Positions 58,687-64,000 of a DNA stretch of 64,000 nucleotides are shown here, in pieces (within the stretch, counting starts at the first letter, position 1; each line of letters begins with the position of its first letter). The stretch comes from Mariprofundus erugo (GTDB taxonomy: Bacteria; Pseudomonadota; Zetaproteobacteria; Mariprofundales; Mariprofundaceae): NCBI RefSeq assembly GCF_005818865.1, contig NZ_VBRY01000003.1, positions 124,001-188,000 on the forward strand. The letters are read 5' to 3'. Below the pieces are notes generated by a model. The model saw only the letters and a list, made by a program, of their open reading frames with translations. It did not search any database and was not told where the DNA came from. Both the position numbers and the translations under genes were made by a program.

Positions 58687-59754
58687 TTACAGCCAGAGCT
58701 CGTGGCTGCCGGTGGTTTCCTCTGGCGGCAGAGGGCCCTTGACCCCGTTGTGACGGGCCTGATTCCGGCGGCTCAGTTTGTAGGCGGAAATTTGATGAAT
58801 ATGTTTGCGTAACTCTGTTTCAAATTCATCGAGGACTCCCCCTCCCTGCTTGACCAGCTGGGCCTCATGGGCGAGCAGGGCGGAGAGTTCGGTAATGCTT
58901 TTCGCGACTGCCCCGGAGTTGTGGCCATGGTCGTGGGCTGCATACTGAATCTGGGCCACTGTTTCCGATACCAGCGCAAAGGCTTCAATGATATGATCCA
59001 TGCTGGCACGGCATTGAGCCGCGACGACGCCGGCCTGATCGGCAAGGCCGACATGGCTGTTGATGGCATCGGCAACGGTTTTGGTTTCGCGTTGCAGGTG
59101 CAGGATTTTGCTGTTGATTTCCGTGGCGGCCTGAGAGGTCTGGGCCGACAGCTCCTTGACCTCCTGAGCGACAATGACGAAGCCAAGCCCTGCCTCGCCG
59201 GCACGGACTGCCTCAATGGTGGCATTCATTGCCAGCATTTGGGTTTTACGGGCAATGCGTTGAATGGAGTTAACGATTTTATCGATCTCGATTGAGAAGC
59301 CGGTCAGCCCTTCGGCTTCTGCCAGCGTTGCCAGTGCAGAGTGTTGCAATTCCTGCAGCAGCCGGACGGCGTCATTGACGCTGCTGACACCTTCGTTCTG
59401 GGCGATGTCGGATGTTTGCACGGCCAGCTCTGCGGCCCTGTCCGAGTTGGAAACGATTTGAGCGTTACCGTTAAGCATGGCATCGGTGGCCTCTTCGATG
59501 GCAACGGCACGCTTGTTGGCCTGTTGGATATCAACCGAGATGACAGAAAGGGCTTCGGTGACCTCATGTGTTGCTGCACCTGCGTGCTCTGCCCCTTCGA
59601 GGGCCTCATGCAGAATGTCCTCGATCAGTTCTCCCAGCAGATTAATGGACTCTGCCAGTTCACCTTTGGTTTGTACGCGGGCGGAGAAATCGCCACTGAG
59701 GAATTTTCTTATCACTCCGAGTACGGCCTGACTGTCTTCTGCAGTTTTTTCCAT
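58687..59754 (-). CDS. Cytosolic methyl-accepting chemotaxis-type protein
   Basis: 355 residues without any membrane helix. Residues 15-50 (LSGDFSARVQTKGELAESINLLGELI) resemble a HAMP-like linker. The signalling tip is RIARKTQMLAMNATIEAVRAGEAGLGFVIVAQEVKELS near residues 165-205, close to but divergent from the chemoreceptor consensus. The Lys/Arg/His-rich end lacks a CheR pentapeptide. ATG at 59754 after GGGGGG. No che genes are nearby. It may be a cytosolic sensor or a relic of a larger receptor. Confidence 0.85.
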   Translation of the reverse strand: MEKTAEDSQAVLGVIRKFLSGDFSARVQTKGELAESINLLGELIEDILHEALEGAEHAGAATHEVTEALSVISVDIQQANKRAVAIEEATDAMLNGNAQIVSNSDRAAELAVQTSDIAQNEGVSSVNDAVRLLQELQHSALATLAEAEGLTGFSIEIDKIVNSIQRIARKTQMLAMNATIEAVRAGEAGLGFVIVAQEVKELSAQTSQAATEINSKILHLQRETKTVADAINSHVGLADQAGVVAAQCRASMDHIIEAFALVSETVAQIQYAAHDHGHNSGAVAKSITELSALLAHEAQLVKQGGGVLDEFETELRKHIHQISAYKLSRRNQARHNGVKGPLPPEETTGSHELWL

Positions 59755-59974
59755 GCAAGCCCCCCCTGAGTGATCGATTGATTACCTTATAGCATTAAAA
59801 ATGCCAGTTGGCATGTTGATTGTCATGCTTTCAACAATGTGTTGGCGGCTATCTGGTCTCAGACATTCGCCTCCTCCTGGTACATATCGGCATCATGCTG
59901 CTTTTGTTGAATGATGGCAATGAAGGTCGGGGCCGGCTGGTGGCGCAGGCGGCGGGGGCATTTTAGCCGGTGTC

Positions 59975-59992
59975 GGGGATGCTGATTTGATT
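59975..59992 (+). repeat. Terminal fragment of the dispersed repeat (copy E)
   Basis: GGGATGCTGATTTGATTG matches the left end of the 55920 element with one extra G. It overlaps the candidate -35 of gmhB. Confidence 0.5.
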
Positions 59993-60016
59993 GCACTGGC
60001 GTATTTCTCGCATAAT
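59987..60016 (+). promoter_or_regulatory. Candidate gmhB promoter
   Basis: TTGATT, 18-bp spacer, CATAAT (5 of 6). The predicted transcript would start within a few bases of the ATG at 60025, and no ribosome site is seen there. Confidence 0.5.
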
Positions 60017-60024
60017 CTTGTGGC

Positions 60025-60600
60025 ATGTCTGCACATAATCTTCCTGAAGCTGTATTGCTGGATCGCGATGGCGTGATCAATTTTGATTCGCCTGATTATA
60101 TTCTTTCTGCCGGGCAGTGGCAGCCGATTCCCGGTTCACTGGCAGCGATCTCCCGCCTGCATGCGGCAGGTATCAGGGTGGCCATTGTCAGCAATCAATC
60201 GGGGCTTGGCAGAGGGATGATGGATCAGGCTGCATTCAATGCCATTCATGCAAAGATGATGCTGGCGATCGAGCAGGCCGGCGGTTTTATTGCTCATGTT
60301 GCCTACTGTGTACACGGGCCTGATGACGATTGTATGTGTCGCAAGCCGCGTCCGGGTATGGTGCTGGACACACTTGCGGCATTGGGGCTCTCATCCCGGC
60401 CCGGGCATGCTCTTTTTATCGGTGACTCGATCCGTGATGTTGAAGCCGCCGATGCTGCCGGTGTGCCGGCCATGCTGGTGCGCAGTGGTTATGGCAACGC
60501 CGAAACCATTCTTGCCAAAGCACGCCTGCTGCAGCCGTTGATTGAAGATTACGCCAATCTGGCAGAGGCCGTGGATATGATGCTGGCAGGGAGAGCGTGA
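60025..60600 (+). CDS. gmhB: D-glycero-beta-D-manno-heptose-1,7-bisphosphate 7-phosphatase
   Basis: HAD phosphatase for the ADP-heptose pathway of LPS core. 191 residues with LLDRDGVIN (nucleophile), VSNQSGLGRG, the zinc loop CVHGPDDDCMCRKPRPGM (residues about 92-109), and FIGDSIRDVEAADAAG. All expected metal ligands are present. It overlaps plsC at the stop. Confidence 0.95.
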   Translation: MSAHNLPEAVLLDRDGVINFDSPDYILSAGQWQPIPGSLAAISRLHAAGIRVAIVSNQSGLGRGMMDQAAFNAIHAKMMLAIEQAGGFIAHVAYCVHGPDDDCMCRKPRPGMVLDTLAALGLSSRPGHALFIGDSIRDVEAADAAGVPAMLVRSGYGNAETILAKARLLQPLIEDYANLAEAVDMMLAGRA

Positions 60601-61316
60601 TGCTGGTGATTCGTTCAGCCCTGTTCAATCTCTGTTTTATGACGCTGACGCCGCTGTTTTCACTGTTGGTCATTCTGTTTCGCCCGTTCGGTTTTTCGGC
60701 CGCATGGTTCTGGGCCCGAATGTGGTCGCAGTCGATATTCGCACTGCTCAGGCTTCTGTGCGGCATTCGCATCGAGATTGAAGGGCGGGAGCATTTTCCT
60801 GATCACCCCTGTGTGGTGGTGGCCAAGCATCAGTCGGCGGCGGAAACGGTGGCCATGCCGCTGCTCGTTCCTCCCTATACCTGGGTACTCAAGAGAGAGC
60901 TGTTCAATATTCCGTTTTTTGGCTGGGCGCTGGCTCTGATGGGAACGATCGGCATTCGCCGTGGCTCTCCGCGCGAGGCTATCAAACAGGTGATGCAGGA
61001 TGGCGGCAAACGACTCGAGAGCGGTTTCTGGGTGGTGATTTTTCCTGAAGGTACCCGCTCCTCGGTTGGTACGACCGGTCAATATCAGCCTGGCGGGGTG
61101 ATTCTGGCCCAGAAGGCCGGGGTGGGTATTTTGCCGATGGCGCATAATGCCGGTGCATTGTGGCCCAAGCGCGGCTTTATCAAAAAGCCGGGTACCATCA
61201 CCTTTCGTTTTCTGCCCTATATTCCGGCTGACGAGGTGGTGGCGGCCCGGCGCAATGACCTGATGCAGCAGCTACAGACAGATATTGAGGCACACACACG
61301 CGAGCTTGGCGGCTAG
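60600..61316 (+). CDS. plsC: 1-acyl-sn-glycerol-3-phosphate acyltransferase
   Basis: Makes phosphatidic acid at the inner membrane. About 238 residues with one or two N-terminal helices, VVAKHQSAAET near residue 80 (a variant of the HX4D motif with Glu), and FPEGTRSS near residue 145. The ATG at 60600 shares a base with the gmhB stop; a GTG at 60597 is possible. The repeat copy C begins right after the stop. Confidence 0.92.
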   Translation: MLVIRSALFNLCFMTLTPLFSLLVILFRPFGFSAAWFWARMWSQSIFALLRLLCGIRIEIEGREHFPDHPCVVVAKHQSAAETVAMPLLVPPYTWVLKRELFNIPFFGWALALMGTIGIRRGSPREAIKQVMQDGGKRLESGFWVVIFPEGTRSSVGTTGQYQPGGVILAQKAGVGILPMAHNAGALWPKRGFIKKPGTITFRFLPYIPADEVVAARRNDLMQQLQTDIEAHTRELGG

Positions 61317-61380
61317 GGAAGAAGCGCTGATGTGTCGGCGCTTCCGAGCGAGCCATGGACGTCAATAAATCAGCATCTCC
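61317..61380 (-). repeat. Dispersed hairpin repeat, shortened copy (C)
   Basis: On the minus strand it reads GGAGATGCTGATTTATTG, then continues at GTCCATGGCTCGCTCGGAA and ends near GCGCTTCTTCC: the 55920 element with about 85 internal bases missing. Its last hairpin GAAGCGC/GCGCTTC pairs fully, where copy A has one mismatch. A second right-end piece (GGAAGCGCTGATGAAG) follows at 61385. Confidence 0.8.
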
Positions 61381-61414
61381 CCGGGGAAGCGCTGATGAAG
61401 CTGGCTAGAAAACC

Positions 61415-61942
61415 TCAGCTCTTTACCGGCTTATCCTGCGCCTGGCTCTCTTCAATCCCTGTTTCGGAGCCTGTTTCAACCGCGGCATCATTGTTGGCGA
61501 TGCTGTCATCAGCGGAGAGAGGCTCTGTTGCCGGTTCAGCCTCGATGCCGGTTTCCGAACCGCTGTCGATGCAATCATCAGCAGCCTCTGAGGTGGCTGT
61601 CACATCGTCAGGCATCTCCTCTTCAGTCGCTTCTTCCTTGCGGGCGCAGGTGCCGGGCTTCAGTTCTGCATCATCCGGCCAGTCGGCAAAGGGAAACGGG
61701 CGGGTTTCGCTGTTGAATGTAAGGTAGCGCAGAATCTGGTAGACAAATGTGGCCAGCTGTCCGCCGAAGGAGATCAGGCGCGGGTTGGTGCTGCCGGTGA
61801 TCAGCAGCCAGAGGAACTGGGCGACAACAACGATCAGCAGTACAAAACGTGATACCGTATAGATGATGCCGAACAGAGCCATAAACAGCAGGCGCATCCA
61901 GACGCCGGTATTGGTCACATGTTCTTTAAGTTCTTCATTCAT
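61415..61942 (-). CDS. DUF4389-type membrane protein
   Basis: 175 residues: a hydrophobic N-terminal part with one or two helices (residues 15-50), FVYQILRYLTFNSETRPFPFADWP, which is typical of DUF4389 proteins, then an acidic tail of about 80 residues. The tail has a repeated SGSETGIE/TGSETGIE unit. Function unknown. ATG after GGAGAG. Confidence 0.82.
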   Translation of the reverse strand: MNEELKEHVTNTGVWMRLLFMALFGIIYTVSRFVLLIVVVAQFLWLLITGSTNPRLISFGGQLATFVYQILRYLTFNSETRPFPFADWPDDAELKPGTCARKEEATEEEMPDDVTATSEAADDCIDSGSETGIEAEPATEPLSADDSIANNDAAVETGSETGIEESQAQDKPVKS

Positions 61943-62018
61943 GATTTACTCTCCATCTCGTTAACGTCAGTCGCGGCATGCGCTGACATGCCGTGATGAT
62001 TGCATGGATGATAGCAAG

Positions 62019-62052
62019 AAAAAAGGCGACCGGATGAACAGTCGCCTTTTTA
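62019..62052 (-). terminator. Terminator after ppa
   Basis: AAAAGGCGAC and GTCGCCTTTT form a 10-bp stem with a T run on the minus strand, 22 bases after the ppa stop. Near-symmetrical, so it may work both ways. Confidence 0.88.
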
Positions 62053-62073
62053 TCTTACCGGATCATCGTATGA

Positions 62074-62607
62074 TCAGTCTTTGCCGTTGAAACGTGCGAT
62101 CGACTCGGTGATCTCTTTCTTGGCCATTTCGGCATCGCCCCAGCCGGTGACCTTCACCCATTTGTTCTTCTCAAGATCTTTGTAGTGCTCGAAAAAGTGC
62201 TGGATCTGGTCGATCAGGAATTTCGGAAGATCTTCAGGACCTTTGACATTGCAGTAGACTGGTTTGAGCTTGGAAACAGGAACGGCCAGAACTTTTGCAT
62301 CCATACCTGCTTCATCTTCCATCTGCAGTACGCCGATCGGACGGCACTTGATGACGCAGCCCGGGATCAGGGCGAACTGGGAAACGACCAGTACATCGAC
62401 CGGGTCACCGTCGTCGGAAAGTGTGTTCGGTACAAAGCCGTAGTTGCACGGATAGTGCATGGCGGTGTGCATGAAGCGGTCAACAAAAATCGCCCCGGAT
62501 TCCTTGTCCAGCTCGTATTTGATCGGGTCGCCGTGCTGCGGTACCTCGATCACAACATTGATATCCTCAGGCGCGTTATCGCCTGCCGGAATTTTACTAA
62601 TATCCAT
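62074..62607 (-). CDS. ppa: Inorganic pyrophosphatase, soluble family I
   Basis: Hydrolyses pyrophosphate. 177 residues with [26 protein letters not shown] and the catalytic DGDPVDVLV; late Lys residues ([11 protein letters not shown]) also match. The ATG at 62607 follows AGGGGG. An upstream frame to 62739 is rejected. Confidence 0.97.
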   Translation of the reverse strand: MDISKIPAGDNAPEDINVVIEVPQHGDPIKYELDKESGAIFVDRFMHTAMHYPCNYGFVPNTLSDDGDPVDVLVVSQFALIPGCVIKCRPIGVLQMEDEAGMDAKVLAVPVSKLKPVYCNVKGPEDLPKFLIDQIQHFFEHYKDLEKNKWVKVTGWGDAEMAKKEITESIARFNGKD

Positions 62608-62637
62608 TGATTCCCCCTGTTTAAGTTTGCGATCGAC

Positions 62638-62665
62638 ATTGTAGGCACGATCATTGCATGTACAA
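62638..62665 (-). promoter_or_regulatory. Candidate ppa promoter
   Basis: On the minus strand: TTGTAC, 16-bp spacer, TACAAT (5 of 6), about 31 bases before the ATG. Confidence 0.45.
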
Positions 62666-62773
62666 GCAACAAAAAAAATCGCCGCTGGTTGCCGGGTGAT
62701 GCCCTGCAAACGGATGCAGGATTGCTTCTGTGGCAGCACAGGTTCAGGCTGCTGGAAGTAAAAGGGAGCTGCA

Positions 62774-63247
62774 ATGGAATCGTTAATCTCAAACAGTTAC
62801 GTCTTCTGGGGCTTGCTGGCGCTGCTGTTATTGCTGGCGGAAGCGGCGACGTTTACATCGGTCGCCTTTGTTTTCTCCATTGCTGCGGCGATTGTCTTTC
62901 TCTCTCTCTTTGTCGCGGATGCGCCGCAGTCGCTGGCCGGTCAGCTGTTGTTATTTGCCGTGGCCGGTGTGGTCCTGTTGTATCCGATTCGGCGTTTTCA
63001 GAAAAGAACGGCAACCGCCCCGACGACCGGTGATGTGGCGGCCTCCATTGAAGGGGCTCCCGGCGGTGTCATCAGACATGCCGATGAGGGAGGCTGCAGC
63101 GGGCGGGTGCTGCTCGATCATGCCTTTCTCGGCGGGCGTGAGTGGATGTTTGAATCAGAAACGGTTGTGCAGCCGGGGCAGCGTGTTCGTATTGCCGATG
63201 TGCATGGAAATATTTTGAAAGTAGATCTTCACAGAGGAGAATCATAA
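62774..63247 (+). CDS. NfeD-like membrane protein
   Basis: 157 residues: two or three N-terminal helices (residues 10-75), then a small OB-fold domain with [44 protein letters not shown]. This is the short NfeD form that pairs with SPFH proteins. The ATG follows GGGAG; the stop shares one base with the next gene. Role in membrane organisation is inference from the family. Confidence 0.9.
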   Translation: MESLISNSYVFWGLLALLLLLAEAATFTSVAFVFSIAAAIVFLSLFVADAPQSLAGQLLLFAVAGVVLLYPIRRFQKRTATAPTTGDVAASIEGAPGGVIRHADEGGCSGRVLLDHAFLGGREWMFESETVVQPGQRVRIADVHGNILKVDLHRGES

Positions 63248-64000
63248 TGGATGAAACCCTTTCTGCCGGCACACTCCTGATGCTGTTTATCGGAGCCATT
63301 CTTGCCATGGCTGTGGGCATGGGGGTGCGCATTGTCCCCCAGGGCAGCAACTATGTGGTGCAGCGGCTGGGCAAATACCTGAAGACGCTGCCGCCGGGGC
63401 TGAATTTTATTATTCCGTTTGTGGATGATGTGGCGGCAAGGGTGACGACTAAGGAGATTGTGCTGGATATTCCGGGGCAGGAGGTGATTACCCGTGATAA
63501 TGCCGTGATTATTGCCAATGCCGTGGCCTTTATTCAGGTCACCAAGCCGGACCAGGCCATCTATGGTGTTGAAAACTATGAGCAGGCCATTGTGAATATC
63601 ATTCAGACCACCCTGCGCAGCATTATTGGTGGCACAGCCCTTGATGATGCGCTCTCTTCACGGGAGGAGATTCGCGTCAAGCTCAAGGACGGTATCGCGG
63701 ATAATATCACTGATTGGGGTATTACCCTGAAAAACGTCGAGATTCAGGATATCAAGCCGTCGGTGACGATGCAGCAGGCGATGGAGGCTCAGGCGGCAGC
63801 AGAGCGGTTGCGTCGTGCGACAGTCACCAAGGCGGAGGGTGAAAAAGCGGCCGCTATTCTTGAGGCGCAGGGGCGCATGGAGGCATCCAAGCTTGATGCC
63901 GAGGCTCAGGTGATACTTTCCAATGCCTCAAAAGTGGCGATCGAAAATGTGAGTGGTGCGATTCAGGGGCAGGAGCTGCCGGCCATGTATCTGCTGGGGC
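63247..64000 (+). CDS. SPFH/stomatin-like protein (partial, cut by window end)
   Basis: The first 251 residues: one N-terminal helix, then an SPFH (band 7) domain with VPQGSNYVVQRLGKYLKTLPPGLNFIIPFVD and LRSIIGG, followed by a charged coiled coil (EAQAAAERLRRATVTKAEGEKAAAI). A stomatin/slipin-type membrane scaffold, paired with the NfeD gene upstream. Confidence 0.93.
   Translation, partial: MDETLSAGTLLMLFIGAILAMAVGMGVRIVPQGSNYVVQRLGKYLKTLPPGLNFIIPFVDDVAARVTTKEIVLDIPGQEVITRDNAVIIANAVAFIQVTKPDQAIYGVENYEQAIVNIIQTTLRSIIGGTALDDALSSREEIRVKLKDGIADNITDWGITLKNVEIQDIKPSVTMQQAMEAQAAAERLRRATVTKAEGEKAAAILEAQGRMEASKLDAEAQVILSNASKVAIENVSGAIQGQELPAMYLLG

Overview
The window reads as a contiguous stretch of chromosome from a Gram-negative, respiring proteobacterium. 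It has a 14-gene proton-pumping NADH dehydrogenase locus with separate nuoC and nuoD, a full F1Fo ATP synthase operon, a ubiquinone branch (ubiC-ubiA), a type IV pilus block, class I fructose-1,6-bisphosphatase, tmRNA and a tRNA-Thr. No rRNA, IS transposase, prophage or CRISPR array is visible. The gene content and gene style suggest a Zetaproteobacterium (Mariprofundus-like) or a neighbouring lineage. That placement is inference; no marker gene was compared.

Layout. 1-9.1 kb: partial K+ channel, fbp, family-4 uracil-DNA glycosylase, nucleoside transporter, a possible 24-residue membrane peptide, secreted endonuclease, tRNA-Thr, HD/HD-GYP protein, rsmE, ubiC-ubiA. 9.1-10 kb: ssrA with its terminator, a copy of a hairpin repeat, a G10 tract and the nuo regulatory region. 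10.0-24.5 kb: nuoABCDEFGHIJKLMN, with two tiny ORFs filling the nuoF-nuoG and nuoH-nuoI gaps. 24.5-31.5 kb: atpI-B-E-F-H-A-G-D-C with a good sigma70-type promoter and a terminator. 31.6-38.5 kb: glmU-glmS, then ackA and pta. 38.5-46.7 kb: aroE-pilB-pilC-pilS-pilR-pilD-coaE, tightly packed. 47-55.9 kb: rho with a long N-terminal extension, hybrid histidine kinase, HAD phosphatase, gamma-glutamylcyclotransferase-like protein, selO, pseudouridine synthase, nhaA. 55.9-64 kb: a 150-bp five-hairpin repeat, an unknown polytopic membrane protein, a lipoprotein C39-like/TPR peptidase (PA2778 type) with its PA2779-type partner, a cytosolic chemoreceptor-like protein, gmhB-plsC, a shortened repeat copy, a DUF4389-type protein, ppa, and an NfeD/SPFH pair cut by the window end.

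How the genes work together. nuo and atp form the respiratory energy module. ubiC and ubiA start the synthesis of the quinone that complex I reduces. ackA-pta interconverts acetyl-CoA and acetate. glmU-glmS feed cell-wall and LPS amino sugars. The pil block holds the assembly motor, platform, prepilin peptidase and sigma54-linked regulators.

The most unusual items are: (1) a dispersed intergenic element built of tandem hairpins, with near-identical or shortened copies and one compensatory base-pair change; (2) a periplasmic C39-like peptidase beside a small exported protein with a Gly-Gly site just before a glycine-rich hydrophobic tail, next to an unrecognised membrane protein; (3) translationally coupled mini-ORFs inside the nuo operon.
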